From assembly GCF_030813915.1 (NCBI RefSeq), contig NZ_JAUSUJ010000036.1, forward strand, positions 1-56,043: a DNA stretch of 56,043 nt, written 5' to 3'. The notes under the pieces are model-generated. The model was given only the letters and a program-made list of their open reading frames with translations, searched no databases and had not been told where the DNA came from. Of this stretch, positions 43,046-51,523 are shown piece after piece (the stretch's first letter is position 1; every line of letters starts with the position of its first letter). Made by a program: the position numbers and the translations under genes. This DNA is from Rhodoplanes tepidamans (GTDB lineage Bacteria > Pseudomonadota > Alphaproteobacteria > Rhizobiales > Xanthobacteraceae).

Positions 43046-45103
43046 ATGACCCCGGGCGTCCTCTTCTTCGTCGTGGGCCCGAGCGGATCCGGCAAGGACA
43101 CGCTGCTCGACGGCGCCCGCGCGGCGCTGGGCGGCACGGGGCGCTTCGCGTTCGCGCGGCGCGTCATCACGCGGCCGGCCGACGCGGGCGGCGAGGCGCA
43201 CGAGGCCGTCGACGCCGCGACCTTCGCCCGCATGAAGGCCGACGGCGCCTTCCTGATCGACTGGGAGGCGCACGGCCTCGCCTACGGCGTGCCGGCCCGC
43301 TGTCTCGACGACCTCGCCCGCGGCCGCCACGTGATCGCCAACGGCTCGCGTGCCGTGGTGGCGGATCTGCTCGCCCGTGTGCCGGATCTCGTCGTGGTCG
43401 AGATCACGGCGCCGCCCGAACTGCTGGCCCGGCGTCTCGCCGGCCGCGGGCGCGAAACCGCCGACGTGATCCGGGCGCGGCTGGCGCGCACGACGCCGCC
43501 GTTTCCGGAGGCCGCGACCGTGGTGCGGGTGGCGAACGATTCCACGCCGCAGGCCGGCACCGAGCGCTTCGTCGCTGCGCTGGAAGCCCAGACGGTGCGG
43601 CTGACGCTGACCCGGCTGCCGCTCGCCGCCGGCCAGCGGGCGCTCGCCGTGCTGCCGCGCGACTCCTCGGTGGTGCGCGCGGAGGACTATCTCGGGCCCG
43701 GCCGCATCGACCTCGCGGCGCGGGGCAGGAGCATCCGGGCCGAGGTGGCGCTCGCCGACCCCGGCACGCTGGCGCCGGACTCGGTCGGGCTCACCGGGGA
43801 GGTCTTCGAGCGGCTCGGGCTGCCGGAGGGCACGCCCGTGGTGCTGACCCGCACGCCGACGCCCGCCAGCCGCGCCGCGCTGCGCGCCAAGATCCGCGGC
43901 GGCACGCTGGACGAGGCCGACTATGCGCGCGTCGTCGGCGACATCGTCGAGGGCCGCTATCCGGACAGCGAGGTGGCCGGCTTCCTGGTCGCCGCCGACC
44001 GCGGCCTCGACGACGACGAGGTCCTGGCGCTCGCCCGGGTGCGGGCGAGCTTCGCGTTGCGGATCCGGTGGGACGAGCCGATCGTCGCCGACAAGCATTC
44101 CATGGGCGGCATCCCGGGCTCGCGCGTCACCATGGTGCTGGTGCCGATCGTCGCGGCGCACGGGCTCGCCATTCCGAAGACCTCGTCGCGCGCCATCACC
44201 TCGGCGGCCGGCACGGCGGACGCCATGGAGACGCTGGCGCGCGTCGACCTCGACGCCGACGACGTGCGGCGCGTGGTGGCCCAGGCCCGCGGCTGCGTCG
44301 CCTGGAACGGCCGGCTGAACCACTCGACGCTGGACGACGTGATGAACGCCATCACGCGGCCGCTCGGCCTCGAATCGACGCGCTGGTCGGTCGCCTCGAT
44401 CCTGTCCAAGAAGCTCGCCGCCGGCGCCACCCACGTCGTGCTCGATCTGCCCTACGGGCCGCGCGCCCGGATCAAGAGCCTGGCCGAGGCGACGACACTG
44501 GCGCAGCTCTTCGAGCGCGTCGGCGCCGGGCTCGGGCTATCGGTCGAGGCGGTGCCGACCGACGGCACGGCGCCGATCGGGCGCGGCATCGGCCCGGCGC
44601 TCGAGGCCCGCGACGTGATCCGGGTGCTGGAGAACGATACCGCCGCCCCCGCCGACCTGCGCGAGAAGGTCCTGCACTTCGCCGGCCGCATCATCGCCTG
44701 GGATCCGGCGGTGGGCAGCCGCGAGGCGGCGCGGCGGCGCGCCGAGGACCTGCTGGGCTCCGGTGCGGCACGCGAGGCGCTGGACAGGATCGTCGCCGCG
44801 CAGGGCGCGCGCGAGCCGATCCGGCCGGGCCGGCTGACCCACACGGTGGTGGCGCCGCACGCCGGCGTGGTCACCGACATCGACGGCTTCGCGGTCGCCG
44901 GCATCGCGCGGGTCGCCGGCGCGCCCCTCGACAAGAGCGCCGGCATCGACCTGCGGGCGCGCGTCGGGGATCCGGTCGGCAAGGGCGAGGCGCTGTTCGT
45001 GATTCACGCCAGTGCCGCGACCGACCTCGAGGCGGCGGCGCAGCTCGCGGCGACGTTCTCGGGGTTCACCATCGGCGAGGCGAAGGCGGCCTCGGCCGGA
45101 TGA
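43046..45103 (+). CDS. Fusion: PhnN ribose-1,5-bisphosphokinase + AMP/thymidine phosphorylase-type enzyme
   Basis: Predicted 685-residue protein. Residues 1 to about 185 are PhnN-like: P-loop GPSGSGKD at 11-18, [15 protein letters not shown], and the later [17 protein letters not shown]. Residues from about 190 are a complete AMP-phosphorylase-type (thymidine phosphorylase family) enzyme with its N-terminal swivel domain ([19 protein letters not shown]) and the signature [18 protein letters not shown] near 381-398. Known chemistry: AMP phosphorylase makes ribose 1,5-bisphosphate from a nucleoside monophosphate and phosphate; PhnN phosphorylates it to PRPP. The fusion would thus turn NMP into base plus PRPP. 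It follows nadC, a PRPP consumer. The ATG at 43046 follows GAGAGAG. Substrate base unknown. Confidence 0.88.
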   Translation: MTPGVLFFVVGPSGSGKDTLLDGARAALGGTGRFAFARRVITRPADAGGEAHEAVDAATFARMKADGAFLIDWEAHGLAYGVPARCLDDLARGRHVIANGSRAVVADLLARVPDLVVVEITAPPELLARRLAGRGRETADVIRARLARTTPPFPEAATVVRVANDSTPQAGTERFVAALEAQTVRLTLTRLPLAAGQRALAVLPRDSSVVRAEDYLGPGRIDLAARGRSIRAEVALADPGTLAPDSVGLTGEVFERLGLPEGTPVVLTRTPTPASRAALRAKIRGGTLDEADYARVVGDIVEGRYPDSEVAGFLVAADRGLDDDEVLALARVRASFALRIRWDEPIVADKHSMGGIPGSRVTMVLVPIVAAHGLAIPKTSSRAITSAAGTADAMETLARVDLDADDVRRVVAQARGCVAWNGRLNHSTLDDVMNAITRPLGLESTRWSVASILSKKLAAGATHVVLDLPYGPRARIKSLAEATTLAQLFERVGAGLGLSVEAVPTDGTAPIGRGIGPALEARDVIRVLENDTAAPADLREKVLHFAGRIIAWDPAVGSREAARRRAEDLLGSGAAREALDRIVAAQGAREPIRPGRLTHTVVAPHAGVVTDIDGFAVAGIARVAGAPLDKSAGIDLRARVGDPVGKGEALFVIHASAATDLEAAAQLAATFSGFTIGEAKAASAG

Positions 45104-45746
45104 GGGCGAGCGCGACCGCCAGCGTCGTCGCAGCAGGCACCAGGACCCAGGTCCACGCGCCGAGCGTGTAGAGCGTCGCCGCGGCGACGAGCGCCCACGC
45201 GACCGGCACGATCGCCAGCACGAAACGCAGTCCGCCACGCAGCGCCGCCAGGATCGCGAGGGTGCCGAGCGCGGTCGGGTCGGGGAGGAGGCCGAAGCTC
45301 TCGGCGGTGTCGAGCGCCCCGCCGTCGAACGGCGCCAGCAGCGGCCACCCGAGCACGATCGCGACGAGAAGGGCCGCGGCGGCGACCGATGCCGCATCGC
45401 GCGGCTCCCGCAGCTCCACCATCCGGGCGAGGCCCGCGACGATCAGCAGGAGGCCCTGCAGCGCGAACGCCGGCGCGGCGTAGAGGATGCCCCAGTTGAT
45501 GGTGGCGTAGCGCTCCCACAGGAACGCCCAGGCGACGACGATCCACAGGCCGCCGAGCACCGGAAGGACGACCCGCGTGGCGCCGCGCCGCGGCGCGACG
45601 ATCAGGGCCGCCGCCACGAGGCCGAGCAGCGTCGTGCCGATCTGGGCCGGCCACAGCGCCGCGTTGGTGGCCGCGATCAGCCGGTGGTAGACGCGCGGCG
45701 AGAACATCAGGAAGTCGGAGAGCCCGTAGGTCCACCACTCGGACAT
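45066..45746 (-). CDS. DUF6064 family membrane protein
   Basis: Predicted 226-residue polytopic membrane protein. [23 protein letters not shown] at the N terminus (cited as a guide to the family) and about six hydrophobic segments match DUF6064, whose function is unknown. Its start overlaps the stop of the aldo/keto reductase gene (TGATG), and its 3' end overlaps the convergent fusion gene by 38 bases. Confidence 0.75.
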   Translation of the reverse strand: MSEWWTYGLSDFLMFSPRVYHRLIAATNAALWPAQIGTTLLGLVAAALIVAPRRGATRVVLPVLGGLWIVVAWAFLWERYATINWGILYAAPAFALQGLLLIVAGLARMVELREPRDAASVAAAALLVAIVLGWPLLAPFDGGALDTAESFGLLPDPTALGTLAILAALRGGLRFVLAIVPVAWALVAAATLYTLGAWTWVLVPAATTLAVALALIRPRPPSPRRW

Positions 45747-46672
45747 CACAGGCGTCCGATGTGGTCGGCGATGCGCCGGCGCATCGTCTCGTCCGGCAGC
45801 GGATCCGCGGCGGCGGCGAGGTTCTCGCGCACGTGGTCGACCCGCGTCGTCGCCGGGATCGCGCAGGTGACGGCCGGGTGCGACACGATGAACTTGAGAA
45901 CGAGCTGTGCCCAGCTCGCCGCGCCGATCTCGGCCGCCCAGCCGGGCAGCGGATGGTGCGCCAGCCGCCGCGTCAGCTCGCCCTCGCGGAACGGCCGGTT
46001 GACGATCACGGCGATGCCGCGCTCGCGGGCGAGCGGCAGGATTCGGCTCTCCACCTCGCGGTCGAGCGGATTGTAGGTGATCTGGACGAAGTCGAGCGGC
46101 CGGCTCGCCATCACGGATTCGAACTCGCGGCGCCGCCGGCCCTCCGAGGTGGTGATGCCGACGTAGCGGACCCGCCCGGCCGCCTTCATGGCGGCGAGCG
46201 TGTCGAGATGCGCCTCCCAGGACAGCAGGTTGTGCACCTGCACGAGATCGAAGCGCGGCACGCCCCACAGGCCGAGCGAGCGGGCGATCTGCGGCGGGCC
46301 GTCGCGACCCGCCGAGGTCCACACCTTCTCGGCCGAGAACAGCGCGGCGGGCCGCCCGAGCCTGGCGAGGGCATAGCCGATGGTCGGCTGCGACGAGCCG
46401 TACATGGGCGAGGAATCGATCATGCGGCCGCCGGCGGCGAAGAACGCCGCGACGACGGCGGCGCACTCGTCGCGCAGCACCGGGTCGTTGCCGACGTTGA
46501 AGGTGATCCAGGTGCCGAGCCCGACGGCCGAAACGGCCTCGCCGGTCGACGGGATCGGCCGCGTGATCGGCGTCGGGGCGGGCCGCCCCGGCTGCGCCCG
46601 CAGCGCCGGGCCGAGGGCGGCCGCGCCCGCCGCGCCGGCGAGCCCGCCCAGGATGGTCCGCCGTGTGTGCAT
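45746..46672 (-). CDS. Tat-exported aldo/keto reductase
   Basis: Predicted 308-residue oxidoreductase. The N terminus (TRRTILGGLAGAAGAAALG) is a Tat signal, so the enzyme should be folded with its cofactor before export. Catalytic residues are visible: Asp and Tyr in RMIDSSPMYGSS, Lys in FSAEKVW, His in DLVQVHNLLSW. TYNPLDREVESRILPLARERG and ITTSEGRRR fit AKR topology. The ATG at 46672 starts right at the signal; the frame is open upstream to 46792. It forms a two-gene unit with the DUF6064 gene. The substrate is unknown. Confidence 0.85.
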   Translation of the reverse strand: MHTRRTILGGLAGAAGAAALGPALRAQPGRPAPTPITRPIPSTGEAVSAVGLGTWITFNVGNDPVLRDECAAVVAAFFAAGGRMIDSSPMYGSSQPTIGYALARLGRPAALFSAEKVWTSAGRDGPPQIARSLGLWGVPRFDLVQVHNLLSWEAHLDTLAAMKAAGRVRYVGITTSEGRRRREFESVMASRPLDFVQITYNPLDREVESRILPLARERGIAVIVNRPFREGELTRRLAHHPLPGWAAEIGAASWAQLVLKFIVSHPAVTCAIPATTRVDHVRENLAAAADPLPDETMRRRIADHIGRL

Positions 46673-46905
46673 CGCGATCTCCCGTTTGCGCCGATGATAA
46701 CGCGGAGGCGGCGAAATCGGAGGTGAGGCGGCGTCGCGTCGTCCCGCAGCGGCGAGAGACTCTGCCTCTTCCCTGGGCGACGGCTGCCGCATCGCACTGC
46801 AAAAGGCCGCTTCGCTGCCGAACTAATCAGCAGAAACGCCCTTCTCTCACGATCCGTGGAGGACGGCATTGCAGCACGAACAAACTGTCGCGGGGGCGGC
46901 TCTTT

Positions 46906-46925
46906 TTCGTTAGTATACGAATGAA
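46906..46925. promoter_or_regulatory. Palindromic operator candidate upstream of nicA
   Basis: TTCGTTAGTATACGAATGAA is an imperfect 20-bp palindrome in the AT-rich part of the 366-bp gap before nicA, 113 bp from its start. Read on either strand it closely matches the site at 51401-51418 upstream of the 6-hydroxynicotinate reductase gene. The shared pattern is TTCRTTAGTRTACRAATGA. Confidence 0.6.
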
Positions 46926-47038
46926 GAGCGGAGGTGCTCCGACCGATGCGTCGGCGTGTCGCCGCAGCCCGCCGCTGGTGATCGTCCCCCGAGAGCGCCT
47001 GCCACCGACCACTGTCGAGACCCGCCATCCGGAACACC

Positions 47039-47518
47039 ATGACGGTTCACGATCCGCTCATCTCCCTCCACGTCAACGGCGAGACGCACAGGCTGCGGCT
47101 GCCCGGATCGACGCCGCTCCTGTCGGTGCTGCGCAACGATCTCGGTCTCAACGGGCCGAAGTTCGGCTGCGGCATCGGCGAATGCGGCAGCTGCACCGTG
47201 CTGGTGGACGGCGTCGCGGCGCGCGCCTGCGTGCTGCATCTCGCCGACGTGGCGGGCCACCGCGTCACCACGCTGGAAGGCCTCGGCGGACCCGACAGCC
47301 TGCATCCGGTACAGGCGGCCTTCGTCGAGACCGCCGGAGCGCAGTGCGGCTACTGCCTCAACGGCATGATCATGACGACGGCGGCGCTGCTCGACGCCAA
47401 TCCGGATCCGAGCGAGGACCAGATTCGCGAGGCGCTGCGCTTCAATCTGTGCCGGTGCGGCACCCATGTGGAGATCCTCGCCGCGGTGCGGCTCGCCGCC
47501 GAATGGAGGCGACGGTGA
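47039..47518 (+). CDS. nicA: Nicotinate dehydrogenase 2Fe-2S subunit, NicA type
   Basis: Predicted 159-residue small subunit with two 2Fe-2S clusters. The plant-type site is KFGCGIGECGSCTVLVDG (Cys 44, 49, 52 and a later one), the second is QCGYCLNGMI with LCRCGTH. Such subunits carry electrons from the molybdenum centre of isoquinoline-oxidoreductase-type hydroxylases. With the following cytochrome-bearing large subunit it matches NicAB, which hydroxylates nicotinate to 6-hydroxynicotinate. It overlaps nicB by four bases (GTGA). Confidence 0.9.
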   Translation: MTVHDPLISLHVNGETHRLRLPGSTPLLSVLRNDLGLNGPKFGCGIGECGSCTVLVDGVAARACVLHLADVAGHRVTTLEGLGGPDSLHPVQAAFVETAGAQCGYCLNGMIMTTAALLDANPDPSEDQIREALRFNLCRCGTHVEILAAVRLAAEWRRR

Positions 47519-50500
47519 CGCTTCAGCCGCAGGGCCTCACCCGGACCGACTATCTGACGCGCCGCGGCAGCCTCGCCGTGGTGAAGCCGCCGGCCGGCGT
47601 CGTCGACGTCGCGGCCGCCGACCCGGAGGCTCTCGAGCCGTTCGTGCTGGTCGATGCGGACGGAACCGTCACGGCGTTCAACGGCCATGTCGATCTCGGA
47701 ACCGGCATCCGCACGGCGCTGGCCCAGATCGTCGCCGAGGAGCTCGACGTCGGCTTCGCGCGCGTGACCATGGTGCTGGGCGACACCGCGCTGACGCCCG
47801 ACCAGGGCCCGACCATCGCCAGCGAGACCATCCAGATCACGGCGCCCGCGCTGCGGCGGGCGGCGGCGCAGGCGCGCCACGCGCTCCTCGCCCGCGCCGC
47901 CGAGAGGCTCGACGTGCCGGCGCCGGAGCTCGTGGTCGAGGACGGGGTGGTGCGGCGGCGCACCACCGGATCCGGCGGCGCGACCGGCGAGAGCGGGGCG
48001 GACGCTGCGGCAGCCGCCGGCGACAACCGCTTCGTCACCTATGGCGAGCTGATCGGCGACGAGCGCATCGTGCTGGCGCTCGCCGAGGACGTGCCGGTGA
48101 AGCCCGTGTCCGAGCACCGCATCGTCGGCCGCTCGCAGCCCCGCGTCGATCTGCCGGCCAAGGCGACCGGCGGCCTCGTCTATGTCCACGACGTGCGCGT
48201 GCCCGGCATGCTGCACGGCCGCGTGGTGCGGCCGCCCTATGCGGGCGTCGACATCGGCGACTTCGTCGGCACCAGCCTGATCGCGGTCGACGAGAGTTCG
48301 ATCGCCCACATTCCCGGGATCGTCGCGGTCGTCGTGATCGGCGACTTCGTCGGCATCGTCGCCGAGCGCGAGGAGAACGCCGAGGCCGCGATGCGGACGC
48401 TGCGTGTCGCCTGGAAGCCGACGCCGAAGCTGCCCGATCTCGACGACCTCGCCGGCGCGCTGACCAGGAACCCGTCGACGCCGCGCGTGCTGCTCGACCA
48501 GGGCGACGTCGACGGCGCGCTCGCCGGCGCGGCGAAGCGCATGCCGCGCGAGTATCTGTGGCCGTATCAGATGCACGCCTCGATCGGCCCGTCCTGCGCG
48601 GTCGCCGATCTCTCGGAGGGGCGGCTGCGCGCCTGGTCGGGCAGCCAGAACCCGGTGTGGCTGCGCGCCGATCTGGCCAAGCTGATGGATCTGCCCGAGG
48701 CCGCCGTCGAGATCGTCCGGCTGGAGGCGGCCGGCTGCTACGGCCGCAACTGCGCCGACGACGTCACGGCCGACGCGGCGCTGCTCGCGCGCGCCGTCGG
48801 CAGGCCGGTCCGCGTCCAGCTCACCCGCGATCAGGAGCACGCCTGGGAGCCGAAGGGCGCGGCGCAGCTGATGACGGTCGACGGCGGCCTGAACGCCGAC
48901 GGCACCGTCGCCGCCTACGACTTCCAGACGCGCTATCCTTCCAACGCGTCGCCCACGCTGGCGCTGCTGCTCACCGGCAAGGTGGCGGCCGGCGCGACCG
49001 TGCTGCAGATGGGCGACCGCACCGCGATCGGCCCCTACGACTTCGCCAACAAGCGCGTCGTCTGCCACGACATGGCGCCGATCGTGCGGGCGGCGTGGCT
49101 GCGCGGCGTCTCGGCGCTGCCCAATACCTTCGCGCACGAGTGCTACATCGACGAGTTGGCGGCGGAGGCGGGCGTCGATCCGATCGAGTACCGGCTGCGC
49201 TACCTGAAGGACCAGCGGGCCCGCGAGCTCGTGCAGCAGCTCGCCGCGCGGGCGGAATGGGAGCCGCATGTCGGCGCCCGGCTGCGCGAGGACCCGGACG
49301 GCATCCGGCGCGGGCGCGGCTTCGCCTATGCGCTCTACGTCCACTCGAAGTTCCCGGGGTACGGCGCCGCCTGGGCGGCCTGGGTCGCCGACGTCGCGGT
49401 CGACACCCGGACCGGCGAGGTGGCGCTGACCAAGATCACGGTCGGCCAGGACTCCGGCCTGATGATCAATCCGGACGGCGTGCGCCACCAGATCCAGGGC
49501 AACGTCATCCAGTCCACCAGCCGCGTGCTGAAGGAGGAGGTGACGTTCACGGACGTCGCGGTGGCGAGCCGCGAATGGGGCGCCTATCCGATCCTCACCT
49601 TCCCGGAGCTGCCGCCGATCGACGTGATGATGGTGCCGCGGCCGAACGACGACCCGCTCGGCGTCGGCGAATCCGCCTCGGTGCCGAGCGCGGCCGCCAT
49701 CGCCAACGCCGTCTACGACGCGACCGGGGTCCGTTTCCGCGAGCTGCCGCTCACGCCCGAGCGCGTGCTCGCGGGTCTGCGTGCCGCCGGCGTCGCCCCG
49801 CCGGCGCCGGCGGCCGCAGCGTCGTCCCTGCCGCCGGCCGCGCGGCCCGAGAAGCCGTCGCGGCTGAGGACGGTGGTGTGGCCGCTGGTCGCCGCCGCCA
49901 TCGGCGCGGTCGGGTCGATCGGCGTCGTGACGCTGCCGTGGCGCGGCGCCATCGCGCCGATCCCGCGGCCGGAACCGTCGGTGTTCTCGGCGGCGACCAT
50001 CGAGCGCGGCCGCGTGCTCGCCCATCTCGGCGCCTGCTTCGTCTGCCACACGGCGGAGGGCGGCGTGCCGCTCGCCGGCGGGCTGCGGCTCGACACGCCG
50101 TTCGGCGTCATCACCACCACCAACATCACGCCGGACGTCGAGACCGGCATCGGCGCGTGGTCCTATCCGGCCTTCGAGCGGGCGATGCGCGAGGGGCTGC
50201 ACCGCAACGGCCGGCATCTCTATCCGGCCTTCCCGTACACGTCCTATGCGAAGACCACGGACGCCGACCTGCAGGCGCTCTACGCGTTCCTGATGTCGGT
50301 GCCGGCGGTGCGCCACGCGACGCCGGCGCCGGAGTTCTCGTTCCCGTTCGACCAGCGGCCCCTGATGGCGCTGTGGAACACCATGTTCCACAAGGCGGCG
50401 CCGTTCACGCCGGACCCGACGAAGAGCGAGCTGTGGAATCGCGGCTTCTACCTGGTCGAGGGGCTCGGTCACTGCTCGGCCTGCCACACGCCGCGCAACG

Positions 50501-51174
50501 CGATGGGCGCCGAGGAGAGCGGTGCCCGGCGCTTCTCCGGCGGCGTCGCGGAAGGCTGGGATGCGCCGGCGCTCAATCGCGACAGCCGGGCGCCGGTGCC
50601 GTGGGACGAGACCGCCTTCTACGACTATCTGCGCACCGGCTGGTCGCGCCATCACGGCGCCGCCGCCGGGCCGATGGCGCCGATCGTCGCCGAGCTGAAG
50701 GTGCTGCCCGACGACGACATCCGCGCCATGGCGCACTATCTCGCCTCGCTCGGCGATGCGCCGAAGGCGGCGGCCGAGATCGAGGCGCTCGCGGCGGCCC
50801 GCGAGGCGGCCGCCGCGGCGCGGGCCGGGACCCCGGTCTCGGTCCCGGGCGGACGAATGTTCGACGGCGCCTGCGCGGTCTGCCACGAGCCCGGCAAGGG
50901 GGCGGCGCTCTACGGAACCAAGCCGTCGCTGGCGCTCGTCACCGCGGTGCAGTCCGACACGCCCGACACGGTGCTGCGGGTGATGCTCGAGGGCATCCAT
51001 CCGCCCGGGCTCGGCGAGCTCGGCGCCATGCCGTCCTTCGCCGACCACCTGTCCGACTGGCAGATCGCCGAGATCGCGCGCTACGTGCGCGGCCGCTTCG
51101 CGCCCGAGCGTGCGGCGTGGACGGATCTCGAGGCGACGGTGGCGCGTTTGCGGGCGCAGGTGAGAACGCGGTGA
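47515..51174 (+). CDS. nicB: Nicotinate dehydrogenase molybdopterin/cytochrome c subunit, NicB type
   Basis: Predicted 1219-residue protein. The N-terminal two thirds are a molybdopterin-binding hydroxylase domain (FNGHVDLGTGIRTALAQIVAEEL, RVDLPAKATGGLVYVHDVRVPGMLHG, AAGCYGRNCADDVTADAALLAR; cited in part) ending with the GVGE motif that carries the catalytic Glu. A membrane helix lies near 785-806. Three CxxCH heme sites follow, near residues 840, 986 and 1120. This domain order and length match NicB of Pseudomonas putida, which sends electrons to the respiratory chain. The GTG at 47515 follows TGGAGG; ATG at 47503 is an alternative. Related isoquinoline or aldehyde oxidoreductases share the layout, so the substrate rests on context. 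Confidence 0.88.
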   Translation: MTLQPQGLTRTDYLTRRGSLAVVKPPAGVVDVAAADPEALEPFVLVDADGTVTAFNGHVDLGTGIRTALAQIVAEELDVGFARVTMVLGDTALTPDQGPTIASETIQITAPALRRAAAQARHALLARAAERLDVPAPELVVEDGVVRRRTTGSGGATGESGADAAAAAGDNRFVTYGELIGDERIVLALAEDVPVKPVSEHRIVGRSQPRVDLPAKATGGLVYVHDVRVPGMLHGRVVRPPYAGVDIGDFVGTSLIAVDESSIAHIPGIVAVVVIGDFVGIVAEREENAEAAMRTLRVAWKPTPKLPDLDDLAGALTRNPSTPRVLLDQGDVDGALAGAAKRMPREYLWPYQMHASIGPSCAVADLSEGRLRAWSGSQNPVWLRADLAKLMDLPEAAVEIVRLEAAGCYGRNCADDVTADAALLARAVGRPVRVQLTRDQEHAWEPKGAAQLMTVDGGLNADGTVAAYDFQTRYPSNASPTLALLLTGKVAAGATVLQMGDRTAIGPYDFANKRVVCHDMAPIVRAAWLRGVSALPNTFAHECYIDELAAEAGVDPIEYRLRYLKDQRARELVQQLAARAEWEPHVGARLREDPDGIRRGRGFAYALYVHSKFPGYGAAWAAWVADVAVDTRTGEVALTKITVGQDSGLMINPDGVRHQIQGNVIQSTSRVLKEEVTFTDVAVASREWGAYPILTFPELPPIDVMMVPRPNDDPLGVGESASVPSAAAIANAVYDATGVRFRELPLTPERVLAGLRAAGVAPPAPAAAASSLPPAARPEKPSRLRTVVWPLVAAAIGAVGSIGVVTLPWRGAIAPIPRPEPSVFSAATIERGRVLAHLGACFVCHTAEGGVPLAGGLRLDTPFGVITTTNITPDVETGIGAWSYPAFERAMREGLHRNGRHLYPAFPYTSYAKTTDADLQALYAFLMSVPAVRHATPAPEFSFPFDQRPLMALWNTMFHKAAPFTPDPTKSELWNRGFYLVEGLGHCSACHTPRNAMGAEESGARRFSGGVAEGWDAPALNRDSRAPVPWDETAFYDYLRTGWSRHHGAAAGPMAPIVAELKVLPDDDIRAMAHYLASLGDAPKAAAEIEALAAAREAAAAARAGTPVSVPGGRMFDGACAVCHEPGKGAALYGTKPSLALVTAVQSDTPDTVLRVMLEGIHPPGLGELGAMPSFADHLSDWQIAEIARYVRGRFAPERAAWTDLEATVARLRAQVRTR

Positions 51175-51204
51175 TGCGACGAGACGCTGCGCCATCCTCC
51201 TCTC

Positions 51205-51342
51205 GACCTCTCCCCAGCCGGGAGAGGTCGACGCGCGAAGCGCGGCGGGTGAGGGGGGGCCCACGCCAGCCATCGGCGCCTGCGCCTCTCACCCCGGTCG
51301 CACGCTGCGCACGCGACCGACCCTCTCCCCACGGGAGAGGGT
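51205..51342. repeat. Dispersed palindrome family C, full unit
   Basis: ACCTCTCCCCAGCCGGGAGAG hairpin (shortened here) and CCCTCTCCCCACGGGAGAGG with GGTGAGGGGGGGC between them. It occupies the gap between nicB and the reductase promoter. Confidence 0.65.
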
Positions 51343-51375
51343 CTGCGAAGCGCCGTGCTCGCACCGTCCTTCGCC

Positions 51376-51418
51376 TTGACAAGGAGCGTGCGATGCAAGA
51401 TCATTTGTACACTAATGA
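51376..51418 (+). promoter_or_regulatory. Promoter and operator of the 6-hydroxynicotinate reductase operon
   Basis: TTGACA at 51376-51381 is a perfect -35. The palindrome TCATTTGTACACTAATGA (51401-51418) begins within the expected -10 position, 17 bp further on, so a bound repressor would block initiation. It matches the nicA site in the opposite orientation, which suggests one regulator for both units. Confidence 0.6.
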
Positions 51419-51523
51419 AAGGCCGGCTCCGGCGAAGGTCGCGCCGCGCGATTGCCCCCACGCGCGTCCGCTGCGGCCCCTGCGTGCACCGACCGGTCGG
51501 ACCCCGCGAGAAAAGAGGCCATG

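Noticed and set aside
47350-51273. Very long open frame (1307 codons) on the minus strand opposite nicB
   Set aside because: It is a GC-rich antisense shadow. Its translation is low-complexity Arg/Ala/Gly/His/Asp-rich sequence with no recognisable domain, while the plus-strand frame gives a full molybdopterin/cytochrome protein.
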